64,000 nt of DNA from Candidatus Obscuribacterales bacterium (GTDB lineage: Bacteria > Cyanobacteriota > Vampirovibrionia > Obscuribacterales > Obscuribacteraceae). The notes under the pieces were generated by a model. The model saw only the letters and a list, made by a program, of their open reading frames with translations, made no database searches and had not been told where the DNA came from. The position numbers and the translations under genes are program-made. Below, one piece after another: positions 1 through 8,313 of this stretch (positions are counted from its first letter, which is position 1; each line of letters begins with the position of its first letter). The stretch lies in contig JAHBVO010000002.1 of assembly GCA_019637435.1 (NCBI GenBank), forward strand, positions 248,001 through 312,000, read 5' to 3'.

Positions 1-333
1 GAATAAAATCGATTCGATATTTCATCGATTGAAAGACTACATATAAGGTAAAGGATATTGGAGTGGTAATCAAGTAACTACATGACCATTTTTGGCAAGG
101 TTAAATGAATGTTACGTTGCGGACTGACCGTTACTCCAGAGCAAGTAAATATCAGGGTTTCACCGACTTATCCGGTTTTCAAACGGGCGGAAGCGGGCTA
201 CCCCAGAAATAGGCTTTCGTAGAGTGTTATCAGTGCCGGAAAATAAACTGAGGAGCTGGTTTGTATGACGGTCCAAGCCGGGTGATACTGCTGGTGGTGG
301 CGATCCGGTTTCTCTACCATCGTTCGTATCGAA
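1..333. other. Left-edge non-coding stretch
   Basis: No convincing open reading frame lies here on either strand. It follows the rimM stop codon, so it could hold the 3' end of that transcript or an RNA gene. I compared it by eye with RNase P RNA, tmRNA, SRP RNA and the cobalamin and FMN riboswitches. None of the conserved cores is clearly present. A minus-strand gene could begin at an ATG ending at base 25 and run off the window, but nothing supports it. Confidence 0.4.
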
Positions 334-852
334 CTAACTTGGTTCAAGTAACCCTGGCAAATCTACTACTTCGACGCGCCCTGCCTTCAAGTCCACCGTG
401 GGTACAAGAGCTCTAACGAAAGGCACGAGATAAGTTTCCTTCTTGTCTTTACTGGAAACTTCCAGGAGCTCAGCCGAGTTGCCGGTGATACCGCTTATGG
501 TGCCGACTTCTTTACCTTCGGTCGTAAATACTGCTAATCCGACCAAATCGTTGACCCAGAATTCATCCTCTTCCAGTTCATTTAGCTGTTCTCTGGTGGT
601 GAACACCTGGGCGTCCAGGAAGTGTTCTACGGATGTTCTATCGGAGTAGTTTTCAAACTTGACATACAGCATTCGCTTTTCAAGTTTTACATCTTTGATG
701 TCTACACGCAGGCGTTCTTTTCCTGCGAGAATTTCGACATCGTCAATGTCCAACAAAAGAAGCGGATTGTTTGTCTCAGGGCGAATTTTGACCTCTCCCC
801 GCAGTCCGTGAAAACCGACAATCTTGCCGACCGGAAAATTATATTCACTCAT
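334..852 (-). CDS. rimM: Ribosome maturation factor RimM
   Basis: RimM binds ribosomal protein S19 and assists 30S head assembly and 16S rRNA processing in the cytoplasm. The 172 residues fit the family length. The N-terminal barrel opens with the typical VGKIVGFHGLRGEVKI stretch at about residues 8-23. A PRC-barrel-like half follows, with DLVGLAVFTTEGKEVG at about 102-117 and the hydrophobic LVPFVRALVP segment near the end. The ATG at 850-852 lies inside the 3' end of ubiX, an 8-base overlap that implies translational coupling. In many bacteria rimM sits between rpsP and trmD-rplS. Here its neighbour is ubiX and no trmD follows within 333 bases, so the classical operon is broken up. Family assignment is secure. 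Confidence 0.95.
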   Translation of the reverse strand: MSEYNFPVGKIVGFHGLRGEVKIRPETNNPLLLLDIDDVEILAGKERLRVDIKDVKLEKRMLYVKFENYSDRTSVEHFLDAQVFTTREQLNELEEDEFWVNDLVGLAVFTTEGKEVGTISGITGNSAELLEVSSKDKKETYLVPFVRALVPTVDLKAGRVEVVDLPGLLEPS

Positions 853-1495
853 GAGTTTTTGCTCGTTGTGGTGTCACAATTGGTGCCGCGTCCTGTTTCC
901 ACCGTTTAAACAAGGCGTTATCGAAATCAAATTGATCGAGGACGCGTCCGACGACAAAATCGATTTGATCAGACACGCTTTCAGGGCGGTGGTAAAAACC
1001 CGGGCTAGCACAGGAGACTATTGCACCTGCTTCGGAGAGTGCCACCATATTTTTCAACTGAATATGACCGAAGGGCATTTCGCGCACGACGACAACCAGT
1101 TTTCGCCGTTCTTTTAAACACACTGCAGCTGCGCGATGGACCAGGTTTTCGGTCAAACCATTAGCAAGTGCGCCGAGCGTTCCTATGCTGCACGGCAGAA
1201 TGGCCATGCCTAGCGTCTTGTAAGACCCGCTGGATACAGACGCTCCGTAGTCCATCAGATAGTGATGCTTTATCGGAGCATTTTCCGGCAACTCCAGATA
1301 GCGAAGCAGACCTTGAGTGTCGTTCTCTGCCAAAACCAGGTCATGCTCTTCTTTCATGACTCGCAGAGCGGCTTTCGACATAACTAACTCAACAGGTTGT
1401 TCTATGCTGAGAAGATATTGCAGCATGCGTAATCCGTAGATAACGCCGCTCGCGCCTGTTATCCCGAGAACAAAAGGAGTCTTTTTCTCGCTCAT
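845..1495 (-). CDS. ubiX: UbiX-family flavin prenyltransferase
   Basis: UbiX attaches a dimethylallyl group to reduced FMN to make prenylated FMN, the cofactor of UbiD-type decarboxylases. The FMN-binding signature GITGASGVIYG lies near the N-terminus. The C-terminal half has the conserved LKERRKLVVVVREMPFGHI stretch followed by an SPGFYHRPES-type segment. The ATG at 1495 gives 216 residues, close to the usual 190-210. A GTG at 1504 would add three residues and is less likely. The stop codon overlaps the start of rimM. No ubiD-like gene is in the window, so the client decarboxylase must be elsewhere. Confidence in the family is high; the precise client enzyme is unknown. Confidence 0.93.
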   Translation of the reverse strand: MSEKKTPFVLGITGASGVIYGLRMLQYLLSIEQPVELVMSKAALRVMKEEHDLVLAENDTQGLLRYLELPENAPIKHHYLMDYGASVSSGSYKTLGMAILPCSIGTLGALANGLTENLVHRAAAVCLKERRKLVVVVREMPFGHIQLKNMVALSEAGAIVSCASPGFYHRPESVSDQIDFVVGRVLDQFDFDNALFKRWKQDAAPIVTPQRAKTHE

Positions 1496-1581
1496 GAATC
1501 TCACTGTCGTGTTGAAACGCCAGTCAGTCTAACCTGAAACAACTGCGCCCGTAAAGGACGTTCAGCGCTACTGTAAAGGGA

Positions 1582-2727
1582 TTAAAACGCCTCACCGGGT
1601 TTCGCCTGACCCTGTTGTGCGTCGCCTTGCGCTCCACCCTGTTGAAAATTTGGTGGCTGTTGTTGGAAATTAGGAGGCGGTCCTCCTGGCTGGAAGTTCT
1701 GTTGTGGGCCACCCTGTTGCATGCCTTGTTGGGTGCTTTGCTCAGGGGTGAATGTCTTCTTCTTGTTTCGAAGAAATGCAGGCAGCCCATCGTCTGGTTC
1801 CGGCGGTTGGACTGGCGCGACAGCTTGAGGTTGTTGCACTTCTTCCTGCGGCGCTCTAGTAGCGGGCTGGAAGCGTCGGAAATTACCGGGGCGTGTGCCG
1901 TCCTCTAGCGAGGGAGTGACCTCGTCGAGATCAACTGACAAAGCACCTTTTGATGGTGCAATGCTAAGCTTCAGCGGCGCGTCGAGGCGCACCGTCAGTG
2001 GTGACCCGCTGTAGATGTAAATTTCATTTCCCTGGCGCCGAATAGAACGAATCACCGGTGTTCCGTACTGCGAACCTTGTCCTCGTCCACCATCGTTGCC
2101 CATAATCGGATCACGGAAAAACTCTCTTTTGTTTACGACTTTCGGTCCTCGATTTCCCTGACCGGCTCTGGTGTCGAACCCGGGGTGCACTGCATCGAAA
2201 CTAGCCTGACTGCCGACATAGCCCATTCCCTGGTTGTTCAATTCCTTGTTTGCTTTGCTGTATTTGCCGGATTTGATGTACTCCGGCATTATCGTGGCGA
2301 CAACCGGATAGGTCATTCCATCCGGAGTGACAAGCGACGTCAATTGAGTTCGCAGCTTGCCTATCGGTTTTGGTTGTCCTTTAATTTTCCGCTGTTTCCC
2401 TGAAGGAATAGCTTCCACGACTTCGCCGATAATGCGTGAGCCATTTGGAATTACGACGTCGGTTGCATTGGCAAGGACCGGAGAAGTCACTTCGATCGAG
2501 AACTTCTGACCTTGCCTGGTTTTCGACGAGATCGTCTCATTCATTCGACCTTCGAAATGCGAACCCATAGGGATCAGGACGGTTTTGCCGTGGATCGTAT
2601 TAGGAGCTCGGTAGAACTTTTCCGGATCGGTTTGTTTACCACCCTGTGCACACGCCCCGTCACTGAAAACCGTGATGCCTAGTCCTAGACTCAGGACTGA
2701 CAAAACTAAAAGGTTTCGCTTCTTCAT
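1582..2727 (-). CDS. Exported Gln/Pro-rich protein with TrbI/VirB10-like stretch
   Basis: The 381-residue product starts with a signal peptide (basic MKKR, hydrophobic core, cleavage probably after residue 28 near ACAQ). Residues about 45-150 contain two motifs, VLIPMGSHFEGRM and DVVIPNGSRIIGE, followed by a TPDGMTYPV segment. This order recalls the C-terminal barrel of TrbI/VirB10 proteins, where an IPxGSxxxGE motif precedes a TPxG motif. The resemblance is by eye and partial, and the transmembrane anchor and Pro-rich N-terminus of classical VirB10 are missing. The last 100 residues are rich in Gln, Pro and Gly and probably disordered. The gene lies 21 bases after the small membrane protein gene at 2749-2994. 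It might belong functionally with the secretion locus at 8314-25947, but that is inference. Confidence 0.5.
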   Translation of the reverse strand: MKKRNLLVLSVLSLGLGITVFSDGACAQGGKQTDPEKFYRAPNTIHGKTVLIPMGSHFEGRMNETISSKTRQGQKFSIEVTSPVLANATDVVIPNGSRIIGEVVEAIPSGKQRKIKGQPKPIGKLRTQLTSLVTPDGMTYPVVATIMPEYIKSGKYSKANKELNNQGMGYVGSQASFDAVHPGFDTRAGQGNRGPKVVNKREFFRDPIMGNDGGRGQGSQYGTPVIRSIRRQGNEIYIYSGSPLTVRLDAPLKLSIAPSKGALSVDLDEVTPSLEDGTRPGNFRRFQPATRAPQEEVQQPQAVAPVQPPEPDDGLPAFLRNKKKTFTPEQSTQQGMQQGGPQQNFQPGGPPPNFQQQPPNFQQGGAQGDAQQGQAKPGEAF

Positions 2728-2748
2728 TGCTGGTTGATGTCCTGTGAC

Positions 2749-2994
2749 TCAGTCGGCCGGCTCTACTGGCTCCGGCTCGGTTTCGGTTTGCTCTCTGCGT
2801 TTCATCGGTTTCAATCTGTTGTAAACGTAAACGATGAGGAACGCTACACTTAATATTGTAAGGATCAGCGTAATTAACCGCCACAATCCCATGACGTAGC
2901 TTACCAGTCCAGGAGCCATAATCCCGAAAGCAACGGTGACAATGAGACCACCGCCGATAAATTTTAGAAGCTGTTTTTTGTCGTAGTGAATCAT
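2749..2994 (-). CDS. Small membrane protein, unknown
   Basis: This 81-residue protein is not recognised. It has a basic N-terminus (KKQLLKF), a hydrophobic stretch from about residue 12 to 32 and a second from about 36 to 58. It ends in a charged tail rich in Arg then Glu and Pro. It therefore probably spans the inner membrane twice with both ends in the cytoplasm. It is the fourth gene of a close-packed minus-strand run, 55 bases after the gene at 3050-3508 and 21 bases before the exported protein at 1582-2727. Its position among envelope proteins suggests an envelope role, nothing more specific. Confidence 0.65.
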   Translation of the reverse strand: MIHYDKKQLLKFIGGGLIVTVAFGIMAPGLVSYVMGLWRLITLILTILSVAFLIVYVYNRLKPMKRREQTETEPEPVEPAD

Positions 2995-3049
2995 ATCAAA
3001 GACCGCATGGTGAGCCTGGAGCGGGTGACCGCACAGGATTCGAGTAAGC

Positions 3050-3508
3050 CTATTCAGGTGGATTCAGTTTTTCCTCGAACTGCGCAAGAATAATTGGAGC
3101 AACTACTTTTGTGGCGACGAACCATGACCCGACGATAAATAGCGGCAGGGCGAAAACTCGCACCAGGAGAGGAATGAATTGGTAAAAGAAAGTAGTTAGA
3201 ACGATTGCGCAGCCGACGGTGACGATCTGGCAGCCGCGTGTAATCAGCTGTTCCTGATCCGGTCGGCTCATACCTTTGAAATAGCGGTCCAGAATGGCCA
3301 TGTAGTTGGACCACATGTTGCCGACGCCGGTGACCCCTTGCTTGAAGCCTCTGGTCTCTGTAATGTTTTTCGGTTTCAGCCGATTGGACGGAACGTCTCT
3401 ACTGTCCCCCGAGCCATTGCCAGATGGAGACGAAGGTGCATCCGTCTTTCCCTTTGCTCCTCTGAGTTTGCCCAGGTCCATCATCCCCTCCAAAATCTCT
3501 TCGCTCAA
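3050..3508 (-). CDS. Membrane protein, unknown
   Basis: A 152-residue protein of unknown family. The first 60 residues are polar, rich in Ser, Gly, Pro and Lys, and look disordered. The segment around residues 60-90 is amphipathic and includes MWSNYMAILDRYFKGM. Two hydrophobic spans follow at about 95-117 and 119-141, and the protein ends with a short charged tail. A second Met at residue 9 could be the true start. The gene begins 17 bases after the end of the large TPR gene upstream, so they are very probably co-transcribed. No enzyme motif is visible. Confidence 0.65.
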   Translation of the reverse strand: MSEEILEGMMDLGKLRGAKGKTDAPSSPSGNGSGDSRDVPSNRLKPKNITETRGFKQGVTGVGNMWSNYMAILDRYFKGMSRPDQEQLITRGCQIVTVGCAIVLTTFFYQFIPLLVRVFALPLFIVGSWFVATKVVAPIILAQFEEKLNPPE

Positions 3509-3525
3509 CTATCTTACTTGGAATT

Positions 3526-6033
3526 CTATTTGCGATCACGCTTTTTCAATCTGAACAGATCGTCTTCGACTTCTTTTCTCAGCGGATCGCTGTCTTCGGA
3601 AGCCTCGAGGAAATTGTTGGCGTAATCAATTGCCTTCGTGTCGTCCTTCTTCGTCCGGTAGTAGAGCTTGTAGAGCCCGTAGTAGGCGTCCGGGTGCTGC
3701 GGGTCCGCAATCAATGCCTGTCTGTAGTGGTCGATTGCTATTTCCGGAAGCTTCCAGGTTGCGTTACCGAGTTCGGTATGGCGCTTAGCTTCGTTTCGTT
3801 GGCTAACTATTTTGCTTATGCCCTGTTCTGCTCGAGGTGCAACTTCGTTGATTTCTTTTGCGTACCCGTATGCCTCCTCTGCTGACTTTAAATCACCATC
3901 GTTGTAGGCTTGTTCGCCGAGGCTGAGCAGTTCGTATGGCTCTTCCCTGTGAGAAGTAATCACTTGAGAAAAGAGCTGACGAGCGTGACGAAAGCGGGGC
4001 GGACTTTCAGAGAGCGCCTTTTCAGCTTCCGATAATTGGATCTTTTCAGTCAGATTTTTGGCACCTGATTTAACCAGGTTACCCTGAACGCTTTGTTCGG
4101 TGACCACACGCTGAACCTTGTCGAGAAGGTCCGACCATCCGGAAGGGTATTGTCCTTCCTTGCGAGCTTTCTGGAAATACACGCGCGAGAGACCGAGCAG
4201 CGATTGAGGGTCGTTGTCTTTGGCACCGAGTATGGTTCTATACTCCGTTTCGGCTACTTCGAGTTTCCCCTGTCTAAGAGCCAGTTCTGCCAGATCCCCT
4301 CTCAAGCGCATGTCGTTAGGCAAAATTTCGAGCGCGTTATGCATTTCGGCAATAGCGAGTTCACCGTCGCCGCGTGCACTGTAGTATTTAGCCAGGTTTT
4401 TATACGGCTCCGGATTTCTGGGATCAAGTCGGTTAGCTTCTTTCCAGCTTGCCAGAGCAGATGGACCGTCGCCTTGAACTCTGTAAATATCGCCCTGGAC
4501 TCTGTACCAGTCGGACCCGCGCTGATCCCGAGGAATGGAGAGAAGCTCAGTGAACCCCTCTTCGTGTTTGCCTTTGTTTGTGAGGTAAATCGCTTTCTGA
4601 ATCCTTGCCGGATGGAAGTTCTTATCCTGCGAAAGCGCATCATCTATGAGTGCTTTTGCATCCTCGTCATGCGGATCAACCTTCAAGAGTGCTTCAGCAA
4701 GCAGGGAGCTGGTGTATGGATCTTCGGCCATTTTTGCCGCTTTTCGTAGCGGCGGAATTGCGCCCTCTGGGTCGTCTTGAGCAAGTTTTACCAGTCCAAG
4801 GGTCTGCTGTGCGATCACAGTTCCCGGATCGTCTTTGATTGCGCGCTTCGCCAGTGACTCAGCTGCTTCCAAATAGAGATCGCGTTTAGCCGGAGAGGCG
4901 ACGGACTTAGAGTGTATGTATGAAACAAAACTTCCTGCCGCCTTGATATTAGGGTTGTCGGAAAACTGCTCCTTGCCCTTTTTCATAATTTTTTCGGCTT
5001 CGATGACCTTCTTCGGCCACATCTGTTTTGCCAGAGCTACAGCCAGACCTGCGTGAGCATCTCCGGTGTCGTCCTCGCCAATCAAGCTGCGATAGGCATC
5101 TTCAGCAGCCTCGAATTTATTTTTCAGCAAGAGTTCATCTGCTTCGATGAGAGAGGATGCTCTCTTTCGCTTGACTGGAACCGGCTCTCCCTCATCGTTT
5201 CCGGTGTCTACAGCCTTTTTAGGAGGTTGTCTTTTAATATCAGGAAGGTCGGAACCATCTGATTCATCTGCACTGCCTGCCTTCTGGTCGCCAGCTGAAG
5301 ATGAGCCGGTAGGCGGCGCGACCTGTTCGCTTTCCGCTTGCTTTGGTGCCGGTTCTCCTGATGGAGAGCCCGTATCCGTTGGTTGCTCCGCAGATGGCGT
5401 TGAAGTTTGGTCCTTTGCCGTCTCAGGTTCTGCACCACCTGTAGTGTCGGTTTCGGAATTCTTCGCTTTTGACTTCTTGGACTTCTTGCTGGTTTTTGTC
5501 GACTTTGTCTTTGCTGGTTTATCCGAAGCCTCGTTGGGCTCCGCTTCGAGACTTTGCGGGGTCAGTTCGGACTTAGGTTCCGTCTTTGGGTCCGATGCGC
5601 TTTCAGTCTTAGATTCTGATGCTGCTTCCCTCTCTCTTTTCCTGGAGCGAGAGGACGAGGATTTCTTTTTGGTCTTTGATGATTTCGTTTCATCAGTCTC
5701 AGTCGAGGTGGTGTCGCCAGTGGTGCCGGAAGACTCGGTCTGCTCCGCCGCTGGCGTGCCGTCTGCAGGTGTCGATGCACCGGCAGGTGGCTCTAGCGAC
5801 CCGGCTGTGGCCGAGGTCGAAGGATCTTTCGAAGATGGAAGGTCGGCGCTCTCCGCCGTGTCGGCGGCAAGCGCTGTCGTATGCGCGGTCGCGCCGGGAC
5901 CGAGTAGCATGCACAACGACATGGAGATGGCTATCAACGGATTCGATCCAGCCGAGAAACTGGAGCCAATCAAGGGGTTCCTTTTGTTAGTCATAACAGG
6001 TAGTAAACCTTCAGTCCTTCTTTTGAAGATCAT
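3526..6033 (-). CDS. Large TPR protein with Ser/Lys/Glu-rich N-terminal region
   Basis: About 835 residues. A hydrophobic stretch at about residues 33-58 is probably a signal peptide or anchor. Residues about 60-290 are low complexity with Ser-Lys-Thr-Glu-Pro runs, including SR-like patches. From about 290 to the end there are many degenerate TPR units, for example around AIPPLRKAAKMAEDP, ALASWKEANRLDPRNPEPY and AIDHYRQALIADPQHPDAY. The most upstream ATG (6033) overlaps the previous TPR gene by 23 bases. A second ATG at 5994 gives a shorter leader and cannot be excluded. TPRs normally mediate protein-protein contacts; the partner is unknown. It is likely coupled to the upstream gene 6011-7894 and to the small membrane genes downstream. 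Confidence 0.8.
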   Translation of the reverse strand: MIFKRRTEGLLPVMTNKRNPLIGSSFSAGSNPLIAISMSLCMLLGPGATAHTTALAADTAESADLPSSKDPSTSATAGSLEPPAGASTPADGTPAAEQTESSGTTGDTTSTETDETKSSKTKKKSSSSRSRKREREAASESKTESASDPKTEPKSELTPQSLEAEPNEASDKPAKTKSTKTSKKSKKSKAKNSETDTTGGAEPETAKDQTSTPSAEQPTDTGSPSGEPAPKQAESEQVAPPTGSSSAGDQKAGSADESDGSDLPDIKRQPPKKAVDTGNDEGEPVPVKRKRASSLIEADELLLKNKFEAAEDAYRSLIGEDDTGDAHAGLAVALAKQMWPKKVIEAEKIMKKGKEQFSDNPNIKAAGSFVSYIHSKSVASPAKRDLYLEAAESLAKRAIKDDPGTVIAQQTLGLVKLAQDDPEGAIPPLRKAAKMAEDPYTSSLLAEALLKVDPHDEDAKALIDDALSQDKNFHPARIQKAIYLTNKGKHEEGFTELLSIPRDQRGSDWYRVQGDIYRVQGDGPSALASWKEANRLDPRNPEPYKNLAKYYSARGDGELAIAEMHNALEILPNDMRLRGDLAELALRQGKLEVAETEYRTILGAKDNDPQSLLGLSRVYFQKARKEGQYPSGWSDLLDKVQRVVTEQSVQGNLVKSGAKNLTEKIQLSEAEKALSESPPRFRHARQLFSQVITSHREEPYELLSLGEQAYNDGDLKSAEEAYGYAKEINEVAPRAEQGISKIVSQRNEAKRHTELGNATWKLPEIAIDHYRQALIADPQHPDAYYGLYKLYYRTKKDDTKAIDYANNFLEASEDSDPLRKEVEDDLFRLKKRDRK

Positions 6034-7894
6034 CGTACTTTTTCTTTTCTCGCTCAGATTCCTTTTTGTCGCCCATTTTGTCGAGTACTTCTGACAACAT
6101 TCTGTGTGGTTCCGGCAGCTCGGCTGCCAGGCGAATAACTTGTTTTAACGAACTGGCGGCCAGTACCCAGTCGGAGTTGCCCATCGCCTGCTTGGCGGTG
6201 GTCATCAGTCCATTTACTCTGGAGCTGTCCAACTGTCTCAACGCGTCATCGGCTCCGGGTGCTTTCAGTGAAGAGCCCATCCGATAATCGACTTTGGCTC
6301 CGGCCATGTCTCCGGATTGCTCCTTGACACTGCCGCGCAAGAGATAGGCTTGTCCTTCTTCCGGATATTTATCAAGGATGCCTGAGAGATCGGCGATTGC
6401 GCCTTCTTTATCGCCGGAGGCGATCTTCTGCTCGATGGCGGCGTACTGCTGAGGGCTTACTTTTGAGGCTGGCGGTGCTTTTGGATCTACTTTAGGTGCT
6501 TCTTGCGGAGTGCCACCGCCAGGAGTGGCGGCACCGCCTGCACTACCTGCAGCGGTTCCAGTCGTAGCGGCGCTGGTGCCTGCACCAGCTGATGAGGCAA
6601 TCGCTGGTTGACCCGTCAGCCTGGCTATGCCTTGCAGCAGATCCGGATTGACGTAGGCGTTTATGGATTTCGCTTTCTCGTATGCTCGAAGAGCCAGGTC
6701 ATTGTTTTTAAGAGACTCCTGAGCCTTGCCGTAGATGTACAGGAGTTCCGCGTCGTCCGGTCTCTTTTCCAATTCCTTCTCGATTTTCAGGCGCGACTCT
6801 TCCAGCAACTTGGGTGTGGCAAGTGCCGATGAGACTACCATCAAGTGGAAAGATGTTCGAGCTTTATGCAAGGCCGGATTGTTGGGCTGTAATTGCCAGC
6901 ACTTGTTGTAGCAGGCCTTGGCGCGTTCGAAGTCTCCTGAAAGGGAGTAGGCACCCGCAAGCGTCAGATTGTTATCAAACGAATCAGAAATTGCTACGGC
7001 TTCCTTTGCTGCGTTAACCAGCCCCCGTAGCGCATCTGCGTTATTCGGGTTGATGGTGGCTGCTCGCCGATAGCACACGCCGACATTCGAAAGACGCTTC
7101 AAATACAAAGGTCCGCGACCCTGTTCTTTCGCTTTCAGCGTCACATCCCAGAGGATGTCTCCCATCAGGCAATGGCAGTTCGACAATTCATTCTGCTCTT
7201 GTTGATTCCAATCTTTATTGATTGCCGTTCTCAACTCCTCGTACGCTTCAACTATCTTTCCTTGCTTGTACATCACGCGAGCCAGGCGGAATCGGCTTGG
7301 ACCGTTATCTCGCATTTTGACGCACTTGCGATATTCAACGATTGCGACTGGATAATTTCCGGCGATATCGGCTTCGTCAGCCAATGCGGCTCTTACGTTG
7401 TAGTCGTCCGGATTCTTGCCGATGGCGCGTAAGCAGTTGTCCAGGTGCGAGTCAGCAGGCATGTTTGCCGGGTCCGCATAAAGCGCTTCTCTATAATGAT
7501 TGATTGCTTCATACCATTTCTTCTTTGAAGCCAGTAAGTCTGCGTAGTGCAAATGGGCGCTGGACAAATTCATCCGGAATGTCTGGTTCTCCGGATCTTG
7601 ATTGAGCGCTTCTTCGTGTTCGCGGATGGCGTCGTTCCACAATCCTTTGCTTCCCAGCTCCACGCCTCGATTATTGTGTTCCATTGGATTGCGAGGTGGA
7701 GGAGTTTGCAAGACTACTCCACTGCCGCCGCCACCGCTGGAAGTGGCACCGGAAGTGCGCGCTCGCGTCTTCTTAGCCTCAAGTGGACCGGATAGTAAAA
7801 GGATTAAGGTAAGTGTTGATGTAAGAAGCAGTGGAATACTTCTTGCTAAATTCATTTTTGTTATCGGACGTGTAGTATCGGCTTGCCGAGTCAT
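6011..7894 (-). CDS. Exported TPR protein
   Basis: A 627-residue protein. The ATG at 7894 has a GGAG ribosome site about 11 bases upstream. Residues 14-40 form a signal peptide (MNLARSIPLLL onward, cleavage near LEAKK). A short Gly/Ser linker follows. TPR units then run from about residue 70 to 430, including NRGVELGSKGLWNDAIREHE and AINHYREALYADPANMPADS. A low-complexity Ala/Gly/Thr/Pro linker (about 430-475) separates a second TPR group that runs to the C-terminus. It is probably periplasmic or surface-exposed and serves as a scaffold. It leads the seven-gene minus-strand run and faces the divergent secretion locus across a 419-base intergenic region with a CGATAGAA inverted repeat. Confidence 0.82.
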   Translation of the reverse strand: MTRQADTTRPITKMNLARSIPLLLTSTLTLILLLSGPLEAKKTRARTSGATSSGGGGSGVVLQTPPPRNPMEHNNRGVELGSKGLWNDAIREHEEALNQDPENQTFRMNLSSAHLHYADLLASKKKWYEAINHYREALYADPANMPADSHLDNCLRAIGKNPDDYNVRAALADEADIAGNYPVAIVEYRKCVKMRDNGPSRFRLARVMYKQGKIVEAYEELRTAINKDWNQQEQNELSNCHCLMGDILWDVTLKAKEQGRGPLYLKRLSNVGVCYRRAATINPNNADALRGLVNAAKEAVAISDSFDNNLTLAGAYSLSGDFERAKACYNKCWQLQPNNPALHKARTSFHLMVVSSALATPKLLEESRLKIEKELEKRPDDAELLYIYGKAQESLKNNDLALRAYEKAKSINAYVNPDLLQGIARLTGQPAIASSAGAGTSAATTGTAAGSAGGAATPGGGTPQEAPKVDPKAPPASKVSPQQYAAIEQKIASGDKEGAIADLSGILDKYPEEGQAYLLRGSVKEQSGDMAGAKVDYRMGSSLKAPGADDALRQLDSSRVNGLMTTAKQAMGNSDWVLAASSLKQVIRLAAELPEPHRMLSEVLDKMGDKKESEREKKKYDDLQKKD

Positions 7895-7933
7895 TTGAAC
7901 GCGATCTCCGCTGGACCCTAAAAACTCTATGCA

Positions 7934-7963
7934 CGATAGAAGGGGTTAATATCCATTCTATCG
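7934..7963. promoter_or_regulatory. CGATAGAA inverted repeat, candidate operator or hairpin
   Basis: CGATAGAA at 7934-7941 is matched by TTCTATCG at 7956-7963 with 14 bases between. After one mismatch, GG and CC extend the arms inward. It lies 40-70 bases upstream of the TPR gene start at 7894, where an operator or 5' leader hairpin would be expected. No regulator is known for it. Confidence 0.4.
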
Positions 7964-8082
7964 ACCTTAAATTTTTACGCTGCAAAAAATGCGGCGACAA
8001 TCGGGTTTTACCCGTGTTTTCAAGTGGTCTTGTGAAAATTGTTATCTACGATACAATTTTGCCCGGGAATTTTCTCTTCATA

Positions 8083-8111
8083 TTGACAATCGCCTCCAAA
8101 AAGATTAAAAA
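8083..8111 (+). promoter_or_regulatory. Candidate sigma-70-type promoter for the secretion locus
   Basis: A perfect TTGACA (8083-8088) is followed after 17 bases by TAAAAA (8106-8111). Transcription from here would give a leader of roughly 195 bases before the GTG at 8314. The -10 match is only moderate, so this is a prediction. Confidence 0.35.
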
Positions 8112-8313
8112 TTGGTAACTTCGCTTGCTGCCAGGTCGCAGTGTGCCCAATTTCGGAGGATGCAAGCCGGCTGATAAATTGTTAGACTGATCTTAAGCAG
8201 CATATAACTCTTCTACTTAGGGCATTTTGTTTTTGAAGTTCTCTTACTAAGGCACAAAGAATTCACCGAGTCACGCTCTAGTCTCGATGATCGATTCCCC
8301 GGGAGGGATAAAG

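Larger units (their letters stand above)
7895..8313. other. Divergent intergenic region (419 bases)
   Basis: This AT-richer stretch separates the minus-strand TPR gene from the plus-strand secretion locus and should carry promoters for both. It holds an inverted repeat at 7934-7963, a TTGACA/TAAAAA promoter candidate at 8083-8111, a second TATAAC box at 8203-8208 with no good -35, and the GGGAGG ribosome site at 8301-8306. I see no open reading frame or known riboswitch in it. Confidence 0.55.

Noticed and set aside
1..333. Cobalamin riboswitch, RNase P RNA, tmRNA or SRP RNA
   Set aside because: Short look-alike pieces such as AAGCCGGGTGATACTGC exist but the sets of conserved elements do not line up.
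5147..6094. Plus-strand open frame of 315 residues rich in Ser/Val/Ala/Phe
   Set aside because: It is antisense to the low-complexity leader of the TPR gene, where Ser/Lys/Glu codons read backwards give few stops. No ribosome site or domain supports it.
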